From contig JAPZUC010000012.1 in the NCBI GenBank assembly GCA_027533455.1, positions 1-64,000 of the forward strand: 64,000 bases of DNA, written 5' to 3'. Positions 32,291-41,910 of this stretch are shown piece by piece (position 1 is the stretch's first letter; each line of letters starts with the position of its first letter). The translations under genes were made by a program, and so were the position numbers. The notes under the pieces were generated by a model. It worked only from the letters and a program-made list of their open reading frames with translations. It was not told where the DNA came from and ran no database searches. This DNA is from Porphyrobacter sp. Lineage in GTDB: Bacteria > Pseudomonadota > Alphaproteobacteria > Sphingomonadales > Sphingomonadaceae.

Positions 32291-33426
32291 GCTTCACGCC
32301 CCTCCAGCCACTCCACCAGCGCCGCCAGACACTCGCGGCCGAGCAGCTTGCAGCGCTCGGGCGACCAGCCCTGCTCGGGCTCGGGGAAGTCCGCGAGGTC
32401 CTTGTAGGGCATCTCCAGCGTCATCGCGACCGCGCCGAAGCGTTCGGCGAGCTGGTTGGTGCTCATGGTCAGATTGGCGCGCCCCGCCGGGGCTTTGGGG
32501 TAGCCGAGCTTAGTCTGGAAATCGGGCGTCCGCCGGTCAAGGATACGCTGGTAGCGGTCATATCCGGCGCCCTGCGCCTCGGTCCAGGACGGGATGCCAT
32601 CGAAGCCGGCGATGAACACCGCGGGGATCGCTTCGTCGGCGTGGACGTCCATCGCGAAATCGACGCCGGTTTCATCCATGCGGTTCCGGATCGCGAGCAC
32701 TTCGGGCGAGCGTTCGGGGGTGGGCTCAGCCCATTCGCGGTTGAGATTGGTGCCAACCGCATTGGTTCTAAGGTGGCCGCGCCGCGAACCATCGGGATTG
32801 CAGTTCGGCACGATGTGGATGCGGCATTGCTTGCGAAGCGCGCGCGCCACCGGATCTGCCGGATCGACGAGGCACTCGATCGCGCCTTCCATCCACCATT
32901 CCGCCTGCGTCTCGCCCGGGTGCTGGCGAGCATAGAGCCACACCTGCGTCTCGCCTTCACCCATTTCGAGGCAATCGATCGGCTGGCCATCCAGCGTCGT
33001 GCCGAGCCGGACGTAATCGACCCCTTCGCACGATGCTGTCTCGGCGATCAGATCGTGGTGCCGCTCCATCGAGTAGGGCGCGAAATAGGCGCACCAGAAC
33101 ATGCCGCCCGCCGGCACGTAACGCACGGTCAGCGTCCCGCCGTCCTCATCCTTGTCGAAACTGCTCGTCGCGCGCGCCCAATAGTCCCGGTCTTCGGAGA
33201 CACAGGCGTCATAGTCGGGCCAGCCGCCCGGATAGGCGCTGGCGTTGAGGCCGGTGAGCTTGAGCACGATCTCCTCGCCCGCCGGTGCGCTGACGCGGAA
33301 ATGGAACCACTGGAAGAAGTCCGAGGCATTGTCGCGGCGGATCGCCAGCCGGGCGGTGTTTCCCGCAATCCCCAGCACGTCGATATTGCCGCTGTCGAAC
33401 GCGGCATCGATAAAGAGAGAGGTCAT
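32287..33426 (-). CDS. M14 family zinc carboxypeptidase
   Basis: [50 protein letters not shown]. Confidence 0.93.
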   Translation of the reverse strand: MTSLFIDAAFDSGNIDVLGIAGNTARLAIRRDNASDFFQWFHFRVSAPAGEEIVLKLTGLNASAYPGGWPDYDACVSEDRDYWARATSSFDKDEDGGTLTVRYVPAGGMFWCAYFAPYSMERHHDLIAETASCEGVDYVRLGTTLDGQPIDCLEMGEGETQVWLYARQHPGETQAEWWMEGAIECLVDPADPVARALRKQCRIHIVPNCNPDGSRRGHLRTNAVGTNLNREWAEPTPERSPEVLAIRNRMDETGVDFAMDVHADEAIPAVFIAGFDGIPSWTEAQGAGYDRYQRILDRRTPDFQTKLGYPKAPAGRANLTMSTNQLAERFGAVAMTLEMPYKDLADFPEPEQGWSPERCKLLGRECLAALVEWLEGREA

Positions 33427-34058
33427 TTGGTTCCTTGAAGCTTCTTGACGCTGATCGTCACGGTCTCGCCATTGCCACCCGGGAAGTCCCTGAACAACCC
33501 GGCTGCCAGCGTGCGCGCGCTGGTTTCCACCTGCGAGTAAGGTGATTTGACCCCGGTCGCGATCTGGGCGCGGCCTTCCCACAGGGGCTCGCTGCCGCCA
33601 CGGGTGATGCGCACTTCCAGCGTCGTCATGGCCTCGGGGCTTTCGCGTCCGCCTCCCAGATTGATGCCGACCCCCACGCCAAGCCCCGAGCCGAAGCTGC
33701 CTGCCGAACCGCCGACCCCGACGTTCACCGGCCCGCGGCGCTCCACCGGCGCGGCGGCGATCGGCGCGCGCGACGTGCGGATCGCTGCGGTCTGATCAGC
33801 GGCAGCACCTTCTGCAACCACGGTGTAGCCGAGGCGCGAGAGTTCGGCGCTCACGGCATTGGCCATGGCGGCGCGCGCACCGAGATTTTTGACCTCGTCT
33901 GGGAAGATGACGGCGATCGTGCCTTGACCGAGCCACGTGGGTGCAGGGGCCACGAAGCGGGTCACCTCGACCGGCCCGGTATAAGGCGTTGTGGCGCAGG
34001 CAGACAGCGCAAGGGCAGCGCCAAGGACGAGCGGGGCGGAAAAGCGGGGCAACAACAT
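33423..34058 (-). CDS. DUF4136-like putative lipoprotein
   Basis: [22 protein letters not shown] lipobox; C-terminal [26 protein letters not shown]. Confidence 0.7.
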   Translation of the reverse strand: MLLPRFSAPLVLGAALALSACATTPYTGPVEVTRFVAPAPTWLGQGTIAVIFPDEVKNLGARAAMANAVSAELSRLGYTVVAEGAAADQTAAIRTSRAPIAAAPVERRGPVNVGVGGSAGSFGSGLGVGVGINLGGGRESPEAMTTLEVRITRGGSEPLWEGRAQIATGVKSPYSQVETSARTLAAGLFRDFPGGNGETVTISVKKLQGTK

Positions 34059-34176
34059 GGCGTGTATTCCTCTTGTGACCGGCCAACTATACGGCGCGCG
34101 GCTGAACATGGACAGACCGTGATGTGGCCGCTCGAAGTTGAGAATTTCTAAGCAGATTGTGTGATAGGGGCGCCCC

Positions 34177-35184
34177 ATGATGACTGAAAGCAAACCTTCC
34201 GTCCTTGTCACCGGTGGGGCGGGCTATATCGGCAGCCATGCGGTGCTGGCTCTGCGCGATGCAGGCTGGCCGGTGGCGGTGATCGACAACCTGACGACCG
34301 GCTTCCGCTTCGCGATCCCTGACAGCGTGTCCTTTTATGAAGGCGATATCGAGGATGCGGCGCTGCTGGCGCGCATCTTTGCCGAGCAGGAGACGGGCGC
34401 GATCATGCACTTTGCCGGGTCGATCGTGGTGCCTGAAAGCGTGACTGATCCGCTGAAATATTATCACAACAACACCGCCAAAAGCCGCGCGCTTATTGCC
34501 GCCGGGGTGGAGGCGGGGGTGCCGCATTTCATCTTCTCCTCGACTGCGGCGACCTATGGCATCCCCGATGTCGCGGCTGTTTCCGAGGATACGCCGCAGC
34601 GTCCGATCAACCCCTATGGCTGGTCGAAGCTAATGACCGAGCAAATGCTCGCCGATGTCGCCGCCGCGCACGCGATGAATTACGGCGTGCTGCGCTATTT
34701 CAATGTCGCGGGCGCTGACCCTCTGGCGAGAAGCGGGCAATCGACCGCTGGCGCCACCCATCTCATCAAGGTCGGGCTGGAGGCGGCGCTCGGCAAGCGC
34801 GAATCGGTGAGCGTATTCGGCACCGATTACGCGACGCCCGACGGCACCGGCGTGCGCGACTACATCCATGTCAGCGATCTTGCCGCGGCCCATGTGTTGA
34901 CGCTGGAGGCACTGATCGCCGAGCCGCTGCGTTCGTTGACGATGAATTGCGGCTACGGGCACGGCTTTTCGGTCACCGAGGTGCTCGACGCGGTCGACCG
35001 GGTGACGAATCGCAAGCTCGACCGCCGGATCGAAGGTCGGCGCGCGGGCGATCCCGGCTCGCTGATCTCGAACCCGGCCCGGCTCAAGCAGACGCTCGGT
35101 TGGGAGCCGCGCAACGCCGATCTCGACACGATCATCGCCCATGCGCTCGCCTGGGAGCGCAAATTGAGCGAATTGCGTGGCTGA
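34177..35184 (+). CDS. galE: UDP-glucose 4-epimerase
   Basis: VLVTGGAGYIGSHAVLAL, YGWSKLMTEQ, YNVAGAD-like, GTGVRDYIHVSDLA. Confidence 0.96.
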   Translation: MMTESKPSVLVTGGAGYIGSHAVLALRDAGWPVAVIDNLTTGFRFAIPDSVSFYEGDIEDAALLARIFAEQETGAIMHFAGSIVVPESVTDPLKYYHNNTAKSRALIAAGVEAGVPHFIFSSTAATYGIPDVAAVSEDTPQRPINPYGWSKLMTEQMLADVAAAHAMNYGVLRYFNVAGADPLARSGQSTAGATHLIKVGLEAALGKRESVSVFGTDYATPDGTGVRDYIHVSDLAAAHVLTLEALIAEPLRSLTMNCGYGHGFSVTEVLDAVDRVTNRKLDRRIEGRRAGDPGSLISNPARLKQTLGWEPRNADLDTIIAHALAWERKLSELRG

Positions 35185-35289
35185 TTGGGGCAGACTCGCA
35201 TTGACGTTCGCACGCGCCGCCGCTAACGGCAGCCCTCGAATTTCCGCGCGTCGGGCCGATCCGGCGCGCTTTATATTTGGAAAAAAGCC

Positions 35290-35415
35290 ATGAAGATCGT
35301 CAACAGCCTCAAGTCGCTGAAGGGCCGTCACCGCGACAACCGCGTGATCCGTCGTCGCGGCCGCACCTATGTGATCAACAAGACCGACCGTCGCTTCAAG
35401 GCTCGTCAGGGCTAA
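35290..35415 (+). CDS. rpmJ: 50S ribosomal protein L36
   Basis: [41 protein letters not shown] (41 aa, Cys-free form); absent from the supplied ORF list because it is short. Confidence 0.96.
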   Translation: MKIVNSLKSLKGRHRDNRVIRRRGRTYVINKTDRRFKARQG

Positions 35416-35453
35416 TTGGCGCGGCTGCCGCTTTGCGGCAGTTCAGGTATTCA

Positions 35454-35493
35454 GCGGCCCGCCTCCCTACCGGAGCGCGGGCCGCAGGCTTTT
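35454..35493 (+). terminator. Putative terminator downstream of rpmJ
   Basis: GCGGCCCGC ... GCGGGCCGC stem then AGGCTTTT. Confidence 0.55.
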
Positions 35494-35517
35494 GGGGTTC
35501 TGGCGTTTGAGGGCGTG

Positions 35518-36120
35518 ATGCAAAAGGCTGTGGTGTTCGATATCGGGCGGGTGCTGTTCCACTGGCAGCTGGGCGCACTGTTCGGCAAGCTGATCGCCGA
35601 TCGCGAAGAACTCGACTGGTTCCTTGCGAAGGTGGTGACCGAGGAATGGCATTTCGAGCATGATCGCGGCCGCGCGCTCGCCGATATGCTGCCCGAACGC
35701 ATCGCCCTCTACCCGCAATACGAAGCCCAAATCCGCGCTTATGCGGAGCGGTTCAACGAGACGATTCCCGGACCGGTCGAGGGCTCGCACGAGCTGGTAG
35801 AGCGGCTCGCGTGTGCCGGTGTACCGCTCTATTGCCTGACCAATTTCGGGGACGAGTTCTTCGCCGCCTTCCGTCCGACCCAGCCGCTCTTCGATCTGTT
35901 CGAGGACATCATCGTTTCTGGCACCGAGAAGGTCGCCAAGCCCGAAGCGCGGATCTACGAGATCGTCGAGGAGCGGAGCGGGCGTAGCGGGGCGCAGCTG
36001 TTCTTCACCGACGACAACCCCGACAACATCGCCGCCGCCAAGTCGCGCGGCTGGGACGCGCATCTGTTCGCCGATGCGGTGAGCCTCGAAGCGCAATTGG
36101 TTGCCGCCGGTCTTCTTTAA
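35518..36120 (+). CDS. HAD family hydrolase (haloacid dehalogenase/YihX-like)
   Basis: AVVFDIGRVLFHWQ; CLTNFGDEFF; GTEKVAKPEARIYEIV; LFFTDDNPDNIAAA. Confidence 0.92.
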   Translation: MQKAVVFDIGRVLFHWQLGALFGKLIADREELDWFLAKVVTEEWHFEHDRGRALADMLPERIALYPQYEAQIRAYAERFNETIPGPVEGSHELVERLACAGVPLYCLTNFGDEFFAAFRPTQPLFDLFEDIIVSGTEKVAKPEARIYEIVEERSGRSGAQLFFTDDNPDNIAAAKSRGWDAHLFADAVSLEAQLVAAGLL

Positions 36121-36144
36121 TAGGTCCAATCAACAGCGCTGACT

Positions 36145-36237
36145 CGGACCCGCAGGGTCCGCAAGGCCGACCGGCCGCCCGCAGCGACGCGCCCGCAGGG
36201 CGTGTGAGCGAGGATTTCGCACGCCGGATGGCGTGCG
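36145..36237 (+). repeat. Copy 1 of a four-hairpin intergenic structured element
   Basis: Hairpins: A cggaccc-gca-gggtccg; B ggcc-gacc-ggcc; C acgcgccc-gca-gggcgtgt; D cgcacgcc-ggat-ggcgtgcg. Linkers GCCCGCAGCGA and GAGCGAGGA are shared with copy 2. Confidence 0.85.
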
Positions 36238-36295
36238 GAAAACAAAGACTCACCGAGGACGCTCGCTGGAGGGGCGAGCGGAATGCAAAAACAAA

Positions 36296-36331
36296 CCCCC
36301 GATCACGGCGTGGGAGCGGCATGATCGGGGG
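36296..36331 (-). terminator. Intrinsic terminator for the CC_3452-like gene
   Basis: CCCCCGATCA ... TGATCGGGGG 10-bp stem; on the minus strand it is followed by TTTGTTTTTG. Confidence 0.8.
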
Positions 36332-36385
36332 CTGTGGAGATCTGTCCGGTTGTAGAGGGGGGACTCCGGACAGAGGGGGATCAGA

Positions 36386-36730
36386 TCAGCCGTTGCACTT
36401 GGCCAGCTCTTCGGCCTCGATCGGCTGACCGAGCACCTTGAAGGTGGCGACTTCGCCCGACTGGCGGTTCAGGCCGCGGCAGATGCGCAGCGGACGTGCG
36501 CTTGCCTTGTTGGCAACGCAGGTGGTGCCTTCGCAGGTCCAGGCAACGCCGCCAGCAACAAAGCGGGCTTCGCTCGCCGGTGCGGCCAGCGTGGCGCTGT
36601 AGTGCGGGGTGTTGGCGGCTTCGAGCGGGCTGCTGCTGGTGGCAACGCCGAAGCTGAGGCCGGTATAGATCAGAGCCGAAGCGAGGATTGCTAACTTGCC
36701 GGTGCTGGGGAGGGAGAAGGTGTTGGTCAT
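36386..36730 (-). CDS. CC_3452 family small secreted protein
   Basis: Signal-like N-terminus; SATLAAPASEARFVAGGVAWTCEGTTCVANKASARPLRICRGLNRQSGEVATF...ELAKCNG. Confidence 0.8.
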   Translation of the reverse strand: MTNTFSLPSTGKLAILASALIYTGLSFGVATSSSPLEAANTPHYSATLAAPASEARFVAGGVAWTCEGTTCVANKASARPLRICRGLNRQSGEVATFKVLGQPIEAEELAKCNG

Positions 36731-36866
36731 CGGGGTATCCTTTGCCTTTTTTGTTTTCGGGGCGTCGATTGCCTTGGCGCCCCATGGTCTCTTTTAACCG
36801 CATTTTGCAACGCAACATTTCGATTCGAAACCAGTTGCTATTCGCCACCTAAGGAATTAGGTTGTG

Positions 36867-36876
36867 AGTTGCAACT
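36867..36876. promoter_or_regulatory. Palindrome AGTTGCAACT, candidate HxlR operator
   Basis: Perfect 10-bp palindrome, with CAGTTGC at 36832 as an inverted partner, between the divergent CC_3452-like and hxlR-family genes. Confidence 0.45.
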
Positions 36877-36950
36877 GAAAACTGAAATTTTTTTGTGAGC
36901 TGCGCAAAATCGGTTACACAAACCCCCGGAAGGGGAAGGGACAGAAATCT

Positions 36951-37502
36951 ATGGGTGACTTGAGAGAACCGCTGCGCGAACTGATCGAATGCGGGCTGCC
37001 GCAGGCGCTCGAGGTGATGGGCGAACGCTGGTCGTTCATGATTCTGCGCGCCAGCTTCAATGGTCTCAAGCACTTCGAGGAATTCCTGAGCGAGCTCGGG
37101 ATTGCCCGCAACATCCTCTCCAATCGCCTTGCCAAGCTGGTCGAGCACGGGATTCTCAAGCGCGAACCGTGCGCCGATGACCGCCGTAAGATCGAATATC
37201 GCCTGACCGATAAGGGCTTTGACCTGCTCCCCGCGATGCTCGCTTTACGCCAGTGGGGCCAGAAATATGGCGGCGAGCGCGTGATCGAGGACCCGGTGCT
37301 GGTCGACGAGCGCGACCGTCTGCCGATCGGCCCGGTCTCGATCATTGCCCATGACGGGCGGATTCTCGGCCATCAGGACCTGTGGCTGGTGCGCCCCGAA
37401 AATCTCGGCAAGCGTGCCGATGGCAGTGTGGCGACCCGCGCGGCTGACCTTGCCAAGGGCGACGTGGTTGATCTCGCGGCGATGAAGGCGGCGCGCGGGT
37501 AA
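36951..37502 (+). CDS. HxlR family winged-helix transcriptional regulator
   Basis: CGLPQALEVMGERWSFMILRASFNGLKHFEEFLSELGIARNILSNRLAKLVEHGIL. Confidence 0.95.
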   Translation: MGDLREPLRELIECGLPQALEVMGERWSFMILRASFNGLKHFEEFLSELGIARNILSNRLAKLVEHGILKREPCADDRRKIEYRLTDKGFDLLPAMLALRQWGQKYGGERVIEDPVLVDERDRLPIGPVSIIAHDGRILGHQDLWLVRPENLGKRADGSVATRAADLAKGDVVDLAAMKAARG

Positions 37503-37577
37503 GCCGGACTCGATAATCCGTCGATAGCGCGCAAGCTGCGGGTGCCCCTGCCGCGCCGCTTCGGCTAGGGGGCGGCC

Positions 37578-39371
37578 ATGAGCGTGGCCCTGCCTCCCGA
37601 ATGTCACGAAATCCTGCATCGCACCTTCGGCTTCCCTGCATTTCGCGGGCAGCAGGAGGCGGTGATTTCCCGCGTCATGGCGGGCGCGCACACTCTTGCG
37701 CTGATGCCGACGGGCGCAGGCAAGAGCCTGTGTTACCAGATCCCGGCGCTGGCTCGCCGTGGCACGGCAGTGGTGATCTCGCCCCTGATCGCGCTGATGC
37801 ACGACCAGATTCGCTCCGCGCGCGCGGCAGGGATCAGTGCCGCTTCGATGACCTCGGCCGATAGCGACAACGCCGCCACGGCCGACGCCTTCCGTTCGGG
37901 CGCGCTTGATCTCCTCTATGTCGCGCCGGAACGCGCCTCGACCGCAGGTTTTCAGGCGATGCTGGAGCGCGCGCCGGTGTCGCTTTTCGCTATCGACGAG
38001 GCGCACTGCGTCTCTGAATGGGGCCACGACTTCCGTCCTGATTACCGGATGCTGCGTCCGGTGCTTGACCGCTTCCCGAATGTGCCCCGCCTCGCGCTCA
38101 CCGCTACAGCGGACCAGGCGACGCGGATCGATATTCTCAGGCAACTCGGAATTCCGGACGACGGCCTGATCGTCGCCGGGTTTGACCGGCTCAATATCCG
38201 CTACGCCATCACGCCCCGCGACAATGGGGTGCGCCAGATTACCGAACTGCTGCAGCGGATCGAGGGGGCGGGCATCGTCTACGCCCCGAGCCGCAAGCAG
38301 GCCGAAGATCTCGCCGCTGCGATCACGCGGGCCGGGCGCGAGGCGGGGTTTTACCACGCCGGGCTTGAGCCTGAACGCCGCGCCCGCGTGCAGGCGGACT
38401 TCGTCGCGTCCGAAAGCATGGTGATGGTCGCTACGATCGCCTTCGGCATGGGCATCGATAAGCCCGACGTCCGCTTCGTGGTCCATGCCGGGCTGCCAAA
38501 GTCGATCGAGGCCTATTATCAGGAAACCGGCCGCGCGGGGCGTGATGGCGACCCATCCGAGGCGCATCTATTCTGGGGCGTCTCCGATTTTGCCCGCGCA
38601 AGGCAATGGCTGGGCGAGGTCGAGCCCGAACGCCTGCCCGCCGAGAACGCCCGCCTCAACGCGCTCGCCGCGCTGGTCGAAGCCCCCACCTGCCGCCGCG
38701 CGATCCTGCTCCGGCACTTCGGCGAGCATCCCGCCCCGCAGTGCGGCAACTGCGACAACTGCCTTGAACCGCCGCAGGTGCTCGACGCGAGCGAGCTCGC
38801 CCGCAAGCTGCTGTCAGCCGTCTACCGCACCGGCCAGAGCTTTGGCATCGGCCATATCGAGAAGGTGCTGACCGGCCAGAGCGACGAGCGGATCGAATCG
38901 CGCGCGCACGACAAGTTGTCGGTGTTCGGAATCGTCGGTGCGGGCGAGGCTGCACTGCTGCGTCCACTTGCGCGAACGCTGGTGGCGCGCGGCATCCTGA
39001 CCGCGACCGAACATGGCGGCCTTGCCCTCGGCCACGAGGCGCGCGCCGTGTTGAAGGGCGAGGCGGGGGTCGCCATTGCCGAGCCGCCCGTGCGCAAAAG
39101 TCGCCAGCGCCGCGGCGGCGGAGCGGGCGGAGCTCCAAATCCCGTCGGCAACCCTCTGTTTGAAGCCCTGCGCGCCAAGCGCAAGGCGCTGGCCAGCGAA
39201 CATGGCCTGCCCGCCTATGTCATCTTCCACGATTCAGTGCTGCGCGACATGGCGCTCCAGTGTCCCGAAACGCTGGCGGAACTCGGCACGATCCCGGGTG
39301 TCGGGGCCAAGAAGCTGGAGACCTGGGGTGGGGATTTCGTCGCCGTCGTGCGGGACCACCTAAGCGGTTAG
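37578..39371 (+). CDS. recQ: ATP-dependent DNA helicase RecQ
   Basis: FRGQQEAVISRVMAGAHTLALMPTGAGKSLCYQIPAL; DEAHCVSEWGHDFRPDY; zinc CRRAILLRHFGE..CGNCDNC; HRDC C-terminus. Confidence 0.97.
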   Translation: MSVALPPECHEILHRTFGFPAFRGQQEAVISRVMAGAHTLALMPTGAGKSLCYQIPALARRGTAVVISPLIALMHDQIRSARAAGISAASMTSADSDNAATADAFRSGALDLLYVAPERASTAGFQAMLERAPVSLFAIDEAHCVSEWGHDFRPDYRMLRPVLDRFPNVPRLALTATADQATRIDILRQLGIPDDGLIVAGFDRLNIRYAITPRDNGVRQITELLQRIEGAGIVYAPSRKQAEDLAAAITRAGREAGFYHAGLEPERRARVQADFVASESMVMVATIAFGMGIDKPDVRFVVHAGLPKSIEAYYQETGRAGRDGDPSEAHLFWGVSDFARARQWLGEVEPERLPAENARLNALAALVEAPTCRRAILLRHFGEHPAPQCGNCDNCLEPPQVLDASELARKLLSAVYRTGQSFGIGHIEKVLTGQSDERIESRAHDKLSVFGIVGAGEAALLRPLARTLVARGILTATEHGGLALGHEARAVLKGEAGVAIAEPPVRKSRQRRGGGAGGAPNPVGNPLFEALRAKRKALASEHGLPAYVIFHDSVLRDMALQCPETLAELGTIPGVGAKKLETWGGDFVAVVRDHLSG

Positions 39372-40174
39372 CGCCGCTCCCGCCGGCTGATGGTGTAATC
39401 AATCCTGATCCGGACCCAGCTGCCGAACTGTTCGCGGCCGCCGATTCGCGCCGGGCGGACACGGAATTGCCAGGCGGCGGCCATCACCGCTCGGCCGATC
39501 TGCGAGCCTTGCGGACCTTCTGAGAGCAGCTGGCAGTCCTCGACATAATATCCCGTCACCGTCTTGCAGGCGATCAGTGCATAGCCGGGGCCATTGGCGG
39601 TCGAGAGGTAGCCGCCAAGCTCCTGATCGGTCGGCTCGCGGTACCAGCGGGCAGCGAAGAGCGGCTCGCCATTGGCCATCGTGCCGACCTGCTCGCTGTC
39701 GCCTGCCGTGCGTGGGTTGCCGGTATCGACCGGGCCATAGCCTTGATTGGGATTGATCCGCGCGCCGATCTTGGGTCGTGCGTTCGGCTGCGGGGAGGCG
39801 CTGGGCTGCGGCTCGGGCGGAGCGGGCGCGGGCGGTGGCTGCGGTGCGGGCTGGGGGTTCAGCACCAGCGGGGAAGGACGGATCGGCGACTGCGGAACCG
39901 GCTGATCAGTCTGCGGCGTATCGGCTGCACTGGCCTCGGCTACCTGTTCGGGCTCGGGCTCAGTCTCGGGCGCGGAGGAGACGTCCTGTGCCTTGAAGGT
40001 CGTGACAGCCTCCTTGCCATCCTCGGTTCCGACCAGATTCGCGCCGAGCGTGAGCAGCAGCAGCAAGATAAGCCCTTCGATCGCCAGCGCGATGGCGAGG
40101 CTCGCCAGCTTGCGCCGCCGTGAGGCATCGCGCCACATCGGCACCACACCGCGCGGGGTCTCGCTGGCCGGCAA
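39368..40174 (-). CDS. TonB-like protein (TM, Pro-rich linker, C-terminal TonB-like domain)
   Basis: SLAIALAIEGLILLLLLTLG TM, long P/Q/A-rich region, GYYVEDCQLLSEGPQGSQIGRAVMAAAWQFRVRPARIGG. Confidence 0.65.
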   Translation of the reverse strand: MPASETPRGVVPMWRDASRRRKLASLAIALAIEGLILLLLLTLGANLVGTEDGKEAVTTFKAQDVSSAPETEPEPEQVAEASAADTPQTDQPVPQSPIRPSPLVLNPQPAPQPPPAPAPPEPQPSASPQPNARPKIGARINPNQGYGPVDTGNPRTAGDSEQVGTMANGEPLFAARWYREPTDQELGGYLSTANGPGYALIACKTVTGYYVEDCQLLSEGPQGSQIGRAVMAAAWQFRVRPARIGGREQFGSWVRIRIDYTISRRERR

Positions 40175-40249
40175 TGCTGAAGGATCGTCCGAAATCGCCG
40201 CTGCGCCTTTGATCGGGCCGGGGAGGGGATCCGGCTTCGGGCGCGCGTC

Positions 40250-41738
40250 TTAGCCCGTCATCAGCCGATAGGATAGCGCCTCGGCAATGTGGACGCGGCC
40301 GACCGTCTCGGACCCGGCGAGGTCGGCGATGGTACGCGAGACGCGCAGCATTCTTGTGTAGCCGCGCGCCGAGAGACGCAGCTTTTCAGCCGCCTGCAAC
40401 AGCAGCTTGCGGCCCGCTTCGTCGAGGGATGCGTATTGTTCGAGCCGTTCGCCTTCCAGTTCGGCATTCGAGCGCACGCCGCGGGCCACCTGCTGCGCCC
40501 GGGCGGCGGCGACGCGCCTTGCGGCTTCGGCGCTCCCTTCGGCTGGCGGGGGGAGGGTCATGTCCATAGCGCTCACCGCGCCGACGTGAACATGGAGGTC
40601 GATCCGGTCAAGCAGCGGGCCGGAGAGGCGTGCCTGATAGTCGCCGATGCAGCGCGGATACTTGTTGCAGTTGCGCGTCGGATCGCCGGCATAGCCGCAG
40701 CGGCACGGGTTCATCGCGGCGACCAGCTGCACCCGCGCCGGGAAGGTCACATGGGCATTGGCGCGGGCGACATCGACCTGACCTGTCTCCAGCGGCTGGC
40801 GCAGCGAATCGAGCACCGGGCGCTGGAATTCGGGTAGCTCGTCGAGGAACAGCACGCCCAGATGCGCAAGGCTGACCTCGCCCGGGCGCACTTTTAGCCC
40901 ACTGCCGGTCAGTGCCGCCATGCTGGCCGAATGGTGCGGCGCGCGGAACGGGCGGGCACGGCTGATCCGCCCGGCCTCAAGCGATCCGGCGACCGATTGC
41001 ACCATCGACACCTCCAGCGCTTCGACCGGTGTCAGGGGGGCAGAATGCCGGGCAGGCAGCTTGCCAGCAGGCTCTTGCCCGATCCCGGCGGGCCGACCAT
41101 CAGCAGGTTGTGCCCGCCCGCCGCCGCGATTTCGAGCGCGCGCTTGGCGGTTTCCTACCCCTTCACCTGCTTGAGATCATTGCCGCCCGCGCGCTCGGCA
41201 ACCTCTCCGCGCGGCGGTTCGGGGAGCACGAGGCTGCCCTTGAGGTGGGCCAGAAGGCTCGTCAGATCGCGCGGGGGCGAGCACCGACGCCGCTGGCCCA
41301 GCGTGCTTCCGGCCCCTGATCCAGCGGGCAGATGAGGCCGCTGCCGACTTCGCTCGCATGGAGCGCGGCGATCAGCACACCGGGGCTGGCGACCACGCGG
41401 CCATCCAGCGCCAGCTCCCCCACGGCGATCCAGTCGCCCAGCTGTTCGGCATCGGTCACGCCCATTGCCGCCAGCAGGGCGAGCGCGATCGGCAGGTCGT
41501 AATGCGATCCGTCTTTCGGCAGGTCGGCGGGCGAAAGGTTAACGGTGATCCGTTTGGGAGGGAGTGCAAGGCCCATTGCCGCGAGCGCCGCCTGCACCCG
41601 CTCGCGGCTCTCGCTCACCGCCTTCTCAGCCAGGCCCACCACATTGAAGCGCGGCAGGCCGGGGCCGACATGGCACTGCACCTCTACCGCGCGGGCCTCC
41701 AGCCCGAGGTAGGCAACCGTCCTGACCAGCGCGACCAT
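40250..41738 (-). pseudogene. comM: YifB/ComM family Mg-chelatase-like ATPase, disrupted by at least three lesions
   Basis: N-terminal part 41262-41738 (MVALVRTVAYLGLEARAVEV...) and C-terminal part 40250-41011; between them [73 protein letters not shown](frameshift)LTPVEALEV. Confidence 0.93.
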
Positions 41739-41910
41739 TGGCGACCCCCTTTGCTCACCCCTTGGCGCTGGATTATGCAGGTATTCTAGGGGCTTGTTGA
41801 GCGATTAGGGTTCAACACGTCGGCCTGCCGCCCTCCGCACGAATGCGAAGGCATTTCTAAAGCATAAATCTTCGCGAATTCGGAAGGCGCTGCGGGCGAG
41901 AATTGCGGCC

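Noticed and set aside
35290-35415. L36 without the zinc-binding Cys residues as a zinc-starvation paralogue
   Set aside because: To my knowledge the Cys-free sequence is the usual form in alphaproteobacteria, so it is not evidence of a special paralogue.
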